Assembly: GCA_910586395.1 (NCBI GenBank) | Contig: CAJUFX010000001.1 | Coordinates: 446,733 to 510,732, forward strand | DNA: 64,000 bases | Direction of reading: 5' to 3' | From: an uncultured Bacteroidales bacterium | Lineage (GTDB): Bacteria > Bacteroidota > Bacteroidia > Bacteroidales > P3 | Shown here: positions 27,759-35,057 of the stretch, one piece after another | How positions within the stretch are numbered: the stretch's first letter is position 1 | Layout: every line of letters begins with the position of its first letter | Notes under the pieces: model-generated | The model's database searches: none | What the model saw: the letters and a program-made list of their open reading frames with translations, nothing else | What the model was told of the DNA's origin: nothing | Position numbers and translations under genes: made by a program

Positions 27759-28730
27759 TTATTTACCGTTTTTGATTTGAAAATAAGGGTTCATGCCATA
27801 CAGTTTGGAACTCCAGGGCGAATAGGTGCGCGATACTTTCTCGATGGTCAGAATCGTGTTTTCCTCGTCGTGCAGCTCGCTTTGGTACATGTAAATAGCC
27901 GCCGCGATAGCCGCATAGACGTCTCCGCTCAGGTCTTCGCCCTTGGGAATCGAAGCCTTGATTTCCGCCTTGTCGCCGCCCGTCGCCTTGTGCTCGGCCC
28001 TTACCGCCCGACGGTGGTTGATGGCCATGATGCCCTTGCCCAGGAACTTGAACGCCACGTAAAGCAATACCAGACCGCAGAACACCACCGAAATGGCGAT
28101 GAGCATCAAGGCCACGCCGTTCGGGTCGTTCTTCTGCATCTCTTCCGCTTTCTTAGGTTTGAGATAGTGGAAATTCAGGTCGGGATGGAACACCAGGTGA
28201 TCCAAACCACCCGCCGCATCCAATACCGTCACGTCATAACCTAAAGCATTCTCACCCGCGATGTAAAGTTCTTTCGCTTCCGGGTCATAACTGAACGCGA
28301 AAGCATTGCCGGCAAAATAGAAGCGTTGCACTTCCTCGCCTTGCAAATTCAGAACCGCCAGATAGCAGGAATCCCGCTGCGTGGCCAATATCACGACATG
28401 GCCGTCATAAACCGCGACGCTTTGGGGACGGTAAATCTTCTCCACATCGTGCCTTCCGCCTACGACATCGGCGACGAAGCGTTCGCGGAACGCCATGGCC
28501 GCACCGTCATAGACGATAAGATCAACCGCGTTTTCCACCGAGTTGATGCCGGCGAAAATCTGGCTTTCCTTATCGAAGGCGAAAAGTTGGGGAATCAGCG
28601 GGTCGGCGAAACCGACCGCCTGCACGGAGGCCTCCGCTTGAGAAGCGGGGGCGGCCGCCGTTTGGGCCTGCAGACCGGCTGCAAGACCGCAAACGACGGT
28701 CCAAACGATCAAAAATTTCTTACTGTTCAT
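27759..28730 (-). CDS. OadG-family gamma subunit with large periplasmic N-terminal domain
   Basis: This 323-residue protein is taken to be the gamma/delta subunit that anchors the decarboxylase complex. The start at 28730 (MNSKKFLIVWTVVCG) gives a signal peptide ending LQAQ; the longer frame from 28820 overlaps mmdA. Residues about 35-205 form an extracytoplasmic domain with repeated strand motifs (FAFDKESQIFAGIN, SVAVYDGHVVILATQ, AFSYDPEAKELYIAG), resembling half of a beta-propeller. One transmembrane helix follows near 215-243 (NGVALMLIAISVVFCGLVLL). The cytoplasmic tail ends with SRTYSPWSSKLYGMNPYF, similar to the C-terminus of Bacteroidota OadG proteins. The function of the propeller-like part is unknown. 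Confidence 0.82.
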   Translation of the reverse strand: MNSKKFLIVWTVVCGLAAGLQAQTAAAPASQAEASVQAVGFADPLIPQLFAFDKESQIFAGINSVENAVDLIVYDGAAMAFRERFVADVVGGRHDVEKIYRPQSVAVYDGHVVILATQRDSCYLAVLNLQGEEVQRFYFAGNAFAFSYDPEAKELYIAGENALGYDVTVLDAAGGLDHLVFHPDLNFHYLKPKKAEEMQKNDPNGVALMLIAISVVFCGLVLLYVAFKFLGKGIMAINHRRAVRAEHKATGGDKAEIKASIPKGEDLSGDVYAAIAAAIYMYQSELHDEENTILTIEKVSRTYSPWSSKLYGMNPYFQIKNGK

Positions 28731-28749
28731 TTTTCTCGCCTGTTTAATG

Positions 28750-30309
28750 TTACAACGGAATATTGGTATGCTTCTTAGGCGGAACAGTGTCTTTCTTCGT
28801 GGCCAAAGCCTTGAGCGCACGGATGATGCGGAAACGCGTGTTGCGCGGTTCGATCACATCGTCGATGAAGCCGTAGCGGGCCGCGTTGTAAGGATTGGCG
28901 AACTTGTTCTCGTATTCGGCCGTCTTGTCTTCCACGAATTTCTGACGCGCCTCGGCATCGGTCAAGTCTTTCAACTCCTTGCCGTACAATACGGAAATAG
29001 CGCCGGAAGCCCCCATAACCGCGATTTCGGCCGACGGCCAGGCGTAGTTGATGTCGCCGCGCAGCTGCTTGGAGCTCATAACGTCGTGCGCACCGCCGTA
29101 AGACTTGCGCAACGTGATCGTCACCTTGGGCACCGTCGCCTCGCCGTAAGCGAACAGGAACTTGGCGCCGTGAACGATGATGCCGCCGTATTCCTGAGCC
29201 GTGCCGGGCAGGAAGCCGGGAACATCGACGAGCGTGACGATGGGGATGTTGAACGCGTCGCAGAAACGTACGAAACGCGCGCCCTTACGCGAAGCGTTGA
29301 TATCCAAAACGCCGGCGATGTATTTGGGCTGGTTGGCCACGATACCCACCGACTGGCCGTTGAAACGGGCGAAGCCGACCACGAGGTTCGGGGCATAGTG
29401 ACGATGCACTTCCATGAATTCCTGGTCATCGACGATGGCGTGGATAACGTCCAACACGTCGTAAGGCTTGTTGGGGTTGTCGGGAATAATCGTGTTGAGG
29501 CTGTCTTCGAGACGGTCGATCGGGTCGGTGCAGGGCGCGACGGGCGCTTCTTCCAAGTTGTTGGACGGAAGGTAATTGATGAGCTTGCGCAACATCATGA
29601 GACCTTCCTGCTCGCTATCGACCACGAAGTGGGCCACACCCGATTTGGAGGCATGTACCATCGCGCCGCCGAGTTTGTCTTCGGTCACGTCTTCGTTGGT
29701 CACGGTCTTGACGACTTTCGGCCCCGTCACGAACATGTAGCTGTTCTCTTTCGACATCATGATGAAGTCGGTCAAAGCGGGCGAATAAACCGCACCGCCG
29801 GCGCAGGGGCCGAAAATGGCCGACAACTGCGGCACGACGCCGGAAGCCAAAATGTTGCGTTCAAAAATTTCGGCATAGCCGGCCAAAGCGTTCACGCCTT
29901 CCTGGATACGGGCTCCACCCGAGTCGTTGATACCGATAACGGGGGCGCCGGCCTTCATGGCCATATCCATCACCTTGCAGATCTTCTGGGCGAAGCTCTC
30001 GGAGAGCGAACCGCCGAAAACCGTGAAGTCCTGCGAGAAAACATATACCAAACGGCCGTCGATGGTACCGTAACCCGTTACGACACCGTCGGTCAGGAAA
30101 CTCTGTTTTTCCATACCGAAGTCGTGGCAACGGTGGGAAACAAACATGTCGAATTCTTCGAACGAGCCTTCGTCCAAAAGCAATTCCAAACGTTCGCGCG
30201 CCGTGAGTTTGCCCTTGGCGTGCTGCGAATCGATTCTTTTCTGGCCGCCGCCCAGTCTGGCCTCGGCGCGCTTGTCCAGAAGAAGTTTAATTTTATCTTC
30301 AAAAGTCAT
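28750..30309 (-). CDS. mmdA: Methylmalonyl-CoA decarboxylase alpha subunit (carboxyltransferase)
   Basis: This 519-residue enzyme transfers the carboxyl group of (S)-methylmalonyl-CoA to biotin, releasing propionyl-CoA. It has the two-crotonase-fold organisation of acyl-CoA carboxyltransferases. Marks include the N-terminal KGKLTARERLELLLDEGSF, INDSGGARIQEGVNAL (first oxyanion-type region), FGPCAGGAVYSPALTDFIMM, and in the second half VDVPGFLPGTAQEYGGIIVH and LRKSYGGAHDVMSSKQLRGD. The length equals that of known MmdA proteins. It lies 24 bp after mce and 19 bp before the gamma subunit. Propionyl-CoA carboxylase beta chains look similar; the adjacent OadB and OadG genes favour decarboxylase. 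Confidence 0.96.
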   Translation of the reverse strand: MTFEDKIKLLLDKRAEARLGGGQKRIDSQHAKGKLTARERLELLLDEGSFEEFDMFVSHRCHDFGMEKQSFLTDGVVTGYGTIDGRLVYVFSQDFTVFGGSLSESFAQKICKVMDMAMKAGAPVIGINDSGGARIQEGVNALAGYAEIFERNILASGVVPQLSAIFGPCAGGAVYSPALTDFIMMSKENSYMFVTGPKVVKTVTNEDVTEDKLGGAMVHASKSGVAHFVVDSEQEGLMMLRKLINYLPSNNLEEAPVAPCTDPIDRLEDSLNTIIPDNPNKPYDVLDVIHAIVDDQEFMEVHRHYAPNLVVGFARFNGQSVGIVANQPKYIAGVLDINASRKGARFVRFCDAFNIPIVTLVDVPGFLPGTAQEYGGIIVHGAKFLFAYGEATVPKVTITLRKSYGGAHDVMSSKQLRGDINYAWPSAEIAVMGASGAISVLYGKELKDLTDAEARQKFVEDKTAEYENKFANPYNAARYGFIDDVIEPRNTRFRIIRALKALATKKDTVPPKKHTNIPL

Positions 30310-30333
30310 GATACGAACGGTTATTATTTGTGA

Positions 30334-30738
30334 TTATTTCTTTCCGCAAAATTCGGTGAGCACCCCCTTGGTCGATTTCGGATGCAGGAAACCGATCATC
30401 AGATTTTCGGCCCCCTTGCGCGGCGCCTTGTCGATAAGCTGAACACCTTTGTCGGCCGCTTCGTTCAAAGCCGTGGCCACGTCTTCCATCGCGAACGCGA
30501 TATGGTGAACGCCCTCGCCCCGCTTTTCGATGAATTTGGCAATCGTGCCTTCCGGATCGGTCGATTCGAGCAATTCGATTTTCGTCTGCCCTACCTGGAA
30601 GAAAGCGGTCTTGACTTTCTGATCGGCCACTTCTTCGATGTTGTAGCATTCCAGACCCAAAACGTCCCGGTAATACTGAATCGCTTCCTCGAGATTCTTG
30701 ACCGCAATCCCGATGTGTTCAATGTGCGTCGGTTTCAT
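30334..30738 (-). CDS. mce: Methylmalonyl-CoA epimerase
   Basis: This 134-residue glyoxalase-fold enzyme interconverts (R)- and (S)-methylmalonyl-CoA, feeding the decarboxylase. It shows the metal-binding His in IEHIGIAVKNLEEAI, the catalytic-type Glu in KIELLESTDPEGTIAKFI, GVHHIAFAMEDV with the second metal His, and a closing PKSTKGVLTEFC with the last metal Glu. It is first in the operon, with its own promoter about 44 bp upstream. Together with methylmalonyl-CoA mutase, encoded elsewhere, it completes the succinate-to-propionate route. Confidence 0.96.
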   Translation of the reverse strand: MKPTHIEHIGIAVKNLEEAIQYYRDVLGLECYNIEEVADQKVKTAFFQVGQTKIELLESTDPEGTIAKFIEKRGEGVHHIAFAMEDVATALNEAADKGVQLIDKAPRKGAENLMIGFLHPKSTKGVLTEFCGKK

Positions 30739-30781
30739 AGTATTGATATTTAATTAGTTAATAGGCATATCGCTAAGTTTG

Positions 30782-30813
30782 CAAAAGTACGGAAATTTCA
30801 ACGGATTAACAAG
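30782..30813 (-). promoter_or_regulatory. Promoter of the mce-mmdA-oadB operon
   Basis: On the minus strand CTTG (30813-30810), 20 bases, then TACTTTTG (30789-30782). This is a full match to the Bacteroidota vegetative consensus. Confidence 0.8.
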
Positions 30814-31032
30814 CGGGGCGCGACTGTGACCGCATAGGCCCCGGCCACACCACAATCGCCCCGCCACGCCGACACGCGACACGCCATGCCGCATCCATAA
30901 GACACCGCCCGACTCCATGCGCGACGGCATACGCGACTGCACGCGCGACGCCGGCGAAATCAAGACACAAAATACACGCGATAAACAATTTAAGAAATAA
31001 GGAAAGACCTCCCCCTCTTCGGAAAACAGGTG

Positions 31033-31064
31033 CAAAGGTACGGCGAAAATAATTAAAATACAAA
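31033..31064 (-). promoter_or_regulatory. Leftward promoter of unit A
   Basis: On the minus strand TTTG (31064-31061), 20 bases, then TACCTTTG (31040-31033). It would transcribe the GC-rich arm toward mce. The same arrangement is kept in unit B. Confidence 0.7.
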
Positions 31065-31088
31065 TCCCTGAAAAACAAGCAAAAATAA

Positions 31089-31119
31089 TTTGCATATCTG
31101 AAAAATATCCCTACCTTTG
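31089..31119 (+). promoter_or_regulatory. Rightward promoter of unit A
   Basis: TTTG (31089-31092), 19 bases, then TACCTTTG (31112-31119). It points to the lipoprotein gene at 31385, giving a leader of about 260 nt that includes the conserved right arm. Confidence 0.75.
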
Positions 31120-31125
31120 TGCAAT

Positions 31126-31306
31126 CTTTGTCCCATCATTCCCCCGTGCAGTCCCTTGGCACGCAAACCCTGAAAAACGCCGGACGATGAATCGACATCT
31201 CGCACATATCGGCAAAAACAACATCAGCACAGCCCCCTGCGGGAGGCACTGAGCAGGGTTTGACGACACGCACCGGCCGCTTCTTCTTAAATCCCCGCCC
31301 GCAGGA
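31126..31306 (+). ncRNA. Candidate conserved leader or small RNA of unit A
   Basis: The sequence from the predicted transcription start to the end of the repeat is conserved with unit B. It can form CGTGC/GCACG near its 5' end and the 8-bp CCTGCGGG/CCCGCAGG pairing around 54 nt. It does not show tmRNA, SRP RNA or RNase P signatures that I know. Whether it is an independent RNA or a 5' leader is undecided. Confidence 0.35.
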
Positions 31307-31384
31307 TTTTCAGTAGAAAATGGCGCAGAATTTTCAGCGAGCATTACGTTTATTGATAATTGTGGAAATTAACACTTGAATTGT

Positions 31385-31738
31385 ATGAAAAAATATTTGT
31401 TATTATTGGCATTCATATTGTTGTATGGGTGTCATGAGAAAGAGGTTGAATTGCAATATGGAGATAGTTTCAGTATAGATGGAGGATGTGCAAAAGTCGA
31501 ATTCCGAAATAAAATAGGAGACGATTTTCAATCGGCTTTGGATTCCATGCAAAGGACATACAACAAATTGTTTCAAAAGTCTTACTCCATCCAAAAAAGA
31601 AACCTAGCGGTTGATTTTCCTCATGATAAAAGGCAATTCGTATCTTTAATCGTCATGGAAAACGATACCATATCTTTAGAATATGATGTAATTGACTCGT
31701 ATGGCAACCACTTTATCATGGTGTATTGTCCCGATTAA
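31385..31738 (+). CDS. Small exported lipoprotein, function unknown
   Basis: This is a 117-residue protein. The signal ends with a lipobox (ILLYGC), making Cys15 the likely lipid-attachment site. No known domain was recognised; the mature part is short, with mixed strands and a basic centre. The ATG at 31385 is preferred to the upstream TTG at 31376 because it puts MKKYLLLL directly at the N-terminus. The gene is clearly richer in A and T than the core genes around it and is the first gene of the accessory island, behind the rightward promoter of unit A. Confidence 0.72.
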   Translation: MKKYLLLLAFILLYGCHEKEVELQYGDSFSIDGGCAKVEFRNKIGDDFQSALDSMQRTYNKLFQKSYSIQKRNLAVDFPHDKRQFVSLIVMENDTISLEYDVIDSYGNHFIMVYCPD

Positions 31739-31783
31739 TAAATTAACTAGAAAATAACTTAAACTATTAGAACAGTTTTATCT

Positions 31784-31818
31784 CCCGTCCGGTCGCCAAC
31801 CCTGTGCCGCCGGACGGG
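31784..31818. repeat. GC-rich intergenic hairpin 1 of the island
   Basis: CCCGTCCGG (31784-31792) pairs with CCGGACGGG (31810-31818). The stem is shared with 38798-38834, and two related stems separate other island genes. It is followed by a short A-rich leader and a GGA-containing ribosome-binding site. Confidence 0.75.
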
Positions 31819-31850
31819 AAAAACCCAATCAATAAGAAAGGAATCAAACC

Positions 31851-32001
31851 ATGAAAAAGTCAATATATCTATGCGCAACCGTCCTGTTGTTGAACTATGT
31901 AAATCAAGCGCAGGAAAGGCCGTCTTCCCCGTGGTTTCCAGACGGTGCGGATCGCCGACGGCAAGGTCATCGACACCCACCGCATGGTCGTGACCGAATA
32001 A
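31851..32001 (+). pseudogene. Chimeric remnant of two T9SS cargo genes
   Basis: The first ~100 bp encode MKKSIYLCATVLLLN and PSSPWFPDGA, close to the start of the 37770 gene. At about base 31949 the sequence switches to the 3' end of a gene like 35058-36095, whose last 16 codons (IADGKVIDTHRMVVTE) are readable in another frame up to a TAA at 31999. The joined frame therefore drifts into a nonsense tail that ends at 32039. An internal deletion between two different cargo genes explains this. No functional product is expected. Confidence 0.85.
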
Positions 32002-32007
32002 AAATTT

Positions 32008-32048
32008 CCCCGCCCGAAAACGTCGCAACCCATGCCTGACGGGCGGGG
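32008..32048. repeat. GC-rich intergenic hairpin 2 of the island
   Basis: CCCCGCCCG (32008-32016) pairs with CGGGCGGGG (32040-32048) between the gene remnant and the papain-fold gene. The same CCCGCCCG stem recurs at 36149-36188. Confidence 0.75.
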
Positions 32049-32073
32049 ACCGAAACAAGAAAGGAATCAAATT

Positions 32074-33459
32074 ATGAAAACAAGAATAATCCTATGCTTT
32101 TTGCCGACAATTTCCGTGGGCTACCATGTCCATGGACAATACCGGTCCGCCGCGTTCACTATGGACAATGGACAGTCGGAACAAACCGTATCGATGGCGC
32201 GGACATTCATAACCGATGAAGACATTCCGCTGACAGTGCCATCGTCGGTTTACAGTTTCTCCATTTACGGCAACGCGATGTTGAAAGACACCACAAACAG
32301 TTTGATTCGCATAACATTGGTGGACAATTACGAAATGGAACATTTGGTTTATGAGATATATCCGCTATTGACGAACCAATGGCGGTTCGATTTCGACAAT
32401 ATGGCTTTTGAAACGTCAGGCATGAACGGCATCAATGTCATAGGAATGAAAATCCGCATCCTGAATGCGGAACTGACATTGGGAGAATATCATTATACGA
32501 CGGAACCCGCCCGTTCCATCCAACGGCAACAGCGTTTCAAATCTCAGCAACAATATATCATAGAGACTTTGAATGCCAATCTGGAAGCGCGAAACATGCC
32601 ATGGCGCGCCGGGGAAACGTCTGTATCAAACTTATCGTACGAAGAGAAAAAGAACTTGTTCGGCGGGACGGTTCCGAATCTGAATGGTTTTGAATATTAC
32701 ATCGGTGGTATCTTCGTCATGCCCGGCTATCAGCCGGAACAGGTCGCGCAAAGCCAGGAAGCCCAAGAAGTTCAAGCTGCAGTTGCAGTGCCATCTTCAT
32801 GGGATTGGCGAAATAAAGACGGTAAAAATTGGATGACACCGGTAAAAAACCAAGGAAGTTGTGGATCATACTGGGCATTTGCAACATTAGGCGCATTAGA
32901 AGCCTATGTGAATATTTATTTTCAACAATTGGTAACTTTTGATTTGTCTGAGCAAGATTTGATTTCTTGTTATCATGGGACGGGGTGCTCCGGGGGGAAT
33001 GCTCCAGACGCTTATAATTATATTATCAATCATGGAGTCGTGGATGAAAATTGTTTTCCATATATGGAAAGCAATGGGAACTGTTCAAATAAATGCAATA
33101 CGTCTAACGAAACGGTAAAAGTACAAACATGTATAGTCTTTAACTCTGCAACACAGACAGAAAATGACCTGAAAGAACTCGTGGCAAAAGGACCTGTAAG
33201 TTTTAGTATTTCTTCATGGGGACATGCAATGGCTTTAGCTGGATACAAAACCATACAGAAAGGTGATAAAATTTATGTTTCGACTACCGACTATATAATT
33301 ATTGGGGCAAATAGTTCATTAATAGGATCGACAGCATGGCTTCTCAAAAACAGTTGGGGCGTGAATTTTGGAGATGGAACCATCAAACTCCGCAATTCCG
33401 CTGCTTTGGATGTAAAGAAAGGCGGGATGCTTGATTTTAGTTCTGGTTATATAAATTAG
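32074..33459 (+). CDS. Papain-fold (C1A) protein with catalytic Cys replaced by Tyr
   Basis: This 461-residue exported protein has a C-terminal papain domain (about residues 240-461). The oxyanion Gln is Q260 (PVKNQG), the disulfide-type Cys is C263, the catalytic-pair His is H384 (WGHAMALAGY) and Asn is N426 (WLLKNSWG). The nucleophile position in CGSxWAF is Y266, encoded by TAC at 32869-32871, one base away from TGC. A disulfide-type CSGG is retained. Residues 25-240 form a strand-rich N-terminal region without a recognised family. The start at 32074 is set by a GGA-type site and the signal-like N-terminus. The 3' half is much richer in A and T than the 5' half. No T9SS sorting domain is present. 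It is either a pseudoprotease or a recently inactivated enzyme. Confidence 0.88.
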   Translation: MKTRIILCFLPTISVGYHVHGQYRSAAFTMDNGQSEQTVSMARTFITDEDIPLTVPSSVYSFSIYGNAMLKDTTNSLIRITLVDNYEMEHLVYEIYPLLTNQWRFDFDNMAFETSGMNGINVIGMKIRILNAELTLGEYHYTTEPARSIQRQQRFKSQQQYIIETLNANLEARNMPWRAGETSVSNLSYEEKKNLFGGTVPNLNGFEYYIGGIFVMPGYQPEQVAQSQEAQEVQAAVAVPSSWDWRNKDGKNWMTPVKNQGSCGSYWAFATLGALEAYVNIYFQQLVTFDLSEQDLISCYHGTGCSGGNAPDAYNYIINHGVVDENCFPYMESNGNCSNKCNTSNETVKVQTCIVFNSATQTENDLKELVAKGPVSFSISSWGHAMALAGYKTIQKGDKIYVSTTDYIIIGANSSLIGSTAWLLKNSWGVNFGDGTIKLRNSAALDVKKGGMLDFSSGYIN

Positions 33460-33469
33460 ATTGATTATC

Positions 33470-34405
33470 ATGAAAATAAACCTTTATCTGACAGGTCTCA
33501 TCATGCTGTTAGGCATGAGCCTGTCTCGGGCGCAGGACATGGAGCCGATGGTGCAGGAGGGCCGCCAATGGGCCACACGGGTATGGTGGGCCGTATCGCC
33601 ACCGCAACTCTATACTGAGATTTACCGCATGGAAGGCGACACGGTACTCGATAAAAAAACTTATAAAAAAATCTATTGCTATCTCACCGAAGATTTGTCG
33701 GATGGCACATTGTATTACTATGCCCTGCGACAAGATAGCGAAAAGGTTTTCATACGATTTTACGGGCAATCTGACGAAAAGTTGTTTTTCGATTTCTCCC
33801 TAACTCCAGGTCAGACATTTTCCGTAAATGGCGACAATATGGTTGTTGAGGTCATAGGCGATACGATATTAAGTCCCGATTCTAAAACCCGGAAGTGCGT
33901 TTTACTTAAAAGCATTAAATATGATATTTTCGAAGATGTTTGGGTGGAAGGTATCGGTTCTTTGGTTTATGGCATCAATTGGAACGGATTGATGGAAAAC
34001 TTGTTGCGGTTGGATGGCGCAAAAGTGTATAATATTCTCTGTTGTCATCAAAACGACAAACAAATTTATCAAAATCCGAGTTATAGTGGCTGTTTTGTAG
34101 GCGAAGCTCCACCGGGCGTTTCAACTGAAAAGACGCAATTAAACCCGGCGACCTTTTGGCGGCTGTCCCCGCAACCGGCCGCTGAGCACGTGCGGGTAGT
34201 CTGCGGGGCCTCCGCGGACGGAGCTTGGCGCGAGGGCCGCTGGCGGCTTGTCGATGCGGCCGGCAAAACCTTGCAGGGCGGCGTGTTTACAGACGGATGC
34301 TTTGAAATCGGACTGGAAGCCTGTCCCGCCGGCCTCTACTTCGTCGAAATCACGGCCGCCAGCGGCACGGCCTGCCGCCTGAAATGCCTCAAAGCGACCC
34401 GCTGA
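33470..34405 (+). CDS. T9SS cargo protein with type A sorting domain (short family)
   Basis: This is a 311-residue exported protein with signal peptide MKINLYLTGLIMLLGMSLSRAQ. The middle (about residues 25-215) consists of short strand-rich repeats and ends in a Cys-containing stretch (CCHQNDKQIYQN). It shows no recognised domain, but its length and layout match the 37770 and 39496 products. The C-terminal ~85 residues are a sorting domain: FWRLSPQPAAEHVRVVC, WRLVDAAGKTLQGG and PAGLYFVEITAASG. At the DNA level this part is GC-rich and closely similar to the other two genes, whereas the middle is AT-rich and divergent. The ATG at 33470 is used; the TTG at 33461 is less likely. Confidence 0.82.
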   Translation: MKINLYLTGLIMLLGMSLSRAQDMEPMVQEGRQWATRVWWAVSPPQLYTEIYRMEGDTVLDKKTYKKIYCYLTEDLSDGTLYYYALRQDSEKVFIRFYGQSDEKLFFDFSLTPGQTFSVNGDNMVVEVIGDTILSPDSKTRKCVLLKSIKYDIFEDVWVEGIGSLVYGINWNGLMENLLRLDGAKVYNILCCHQNDKQIYQNPSYSGCFVGEAPPGVSTEKTQLNPATFWRLSPQPAAEHVRVVCGASADGAWREGRWRLVDAAGKTLQGGVFTDGCFEIGLEACPAGLYFVEITAASGTACRLKCLKATR

Positions 34406-34654
34406 AACCAAAACACGCCAAATACGAGCGTTGCAAAAACACGCTAAAACTATGTCTCCCGTCCAGCCATCCCCCGATCGCGCCCCCATGCCGCCACGCG
34501 ACACGCCATGCCGCATCCATAAGACACCGCACGACTCCATGCGCGACGGCATACGCGACTGCACGCGCGATGCCGACGAAATCAAGACACAAAATACACG
34601 CGATAAATAGTTTAAGAAATAAGGAAAGACCTCCCCCTCCTCGAAAAACAGGTG

Positions 34655-34686
34655 CAAAGATACGGCGAAAATAATTAAAATGCAAA
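34655..34686 (-). promoter_or_regulatory. Leftward promoter of unit B
   Basis: On the minus strand TTTG (34686-34683), 20 bases, then TATCTTTG (34662-34655). Any transcript would run antisense into the 3' end of the 33470-34405 gene. Confidence 0.65.
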
Positions 34687-34710
34687 TTCTTGAAAAACAA
34701 GCAAAAATAA

Positions 34711-34741
34711 TTTGCATATCTGAAAAATATCCCTACCTTTG
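34711..34741 (+). promoter_or_regulatory. Rightward promoter of unit B
   Basis: TTTG (34711-34714), 19 bases, then TACCTTTG (34734-34741). It points to the S74 protein gene at 35058 and predicts a leader of about 310 nt. Confidence 0.75.
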
Positions 34742-35057
34742 CCTCATCATTCCCCCGTGCAGTCCCTTGGCACGCAAACCCTGAAAAACGCCGGACCGAT
34801 GAATCGACAGCTCGCACATATCGGCAAAAATAACTTAAGCACAGCCTCCTGCGGGAGGCACTGAGCAGGGTTTGACGACACGCACCGGCCGCTTCTTCTC
34901 AAATCCCCGCCCGCAGGACAAACCATAAAGGTACCGTTACCCCCGCCGGACATTTGAATTAAAATTGACACAGCAAAAACAATTCCACATTACATTAAAA
35001 GAAAATTTATCGAAACAAACCAGTTAAATCAGTATTCACCATTAAAAATTTAAAACC

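Larger units (their letters stand above)
30841..31306. repeat. Noncoding repeat unit A with divergent promoters
   Basis: This ~466-bp unit is repeated at 34462-34919 and in truncated form at 40562-40686. From left to right it has a GC-rich arm with recurring GCGAC words, an A/T-rich core holding two outward-facing promoters, and a ~185-bp conserved right arm. The right arm contains the inverted repeat CCTGCGGG (31236-31243) / CCCGCAGG (31298-31305). No convincing ORF fits. It fills the gap between the mce operon and the accessory island. Confidence 0.85.
34462..34919. repeat. Noncoding repeat unit B with divergent promoters
   Basis: This is the second copy of unit A, with the same order of GC-rich arm, double promoter core and conserved right arm (CCTGCGGG/CCCGCAGG retained). 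It separates two T9SS cargo genes. With its flanks it accounts for the 652-bp gap between 34406 and 35057. Directly past its right end lies the word GGACATTTGAATT, which also follows the truncated unit C. Confidence 0.85.

Noticed and set aside
30754..31095. Minus-strand open frame conserved among the noncoding repeat copies (also 34139-34717 and 39997-40695)
   Set aside because: The first two frames would have to start upstream of the -7 elements of the leftward promoters, and the second and third run antisense through sorting-domain genes. Similar peptides follow simply from similar DNA.
31126..31306. Identification of the leader as 6S RNA, SRP RNA or tmRNA
   Set aside because: No GGAAGCAGCC-like SRP loop, tmRNA ends or convincing 6S central bubble could be seen, and a duplicated, diverging copy would be odd for these RNAs.
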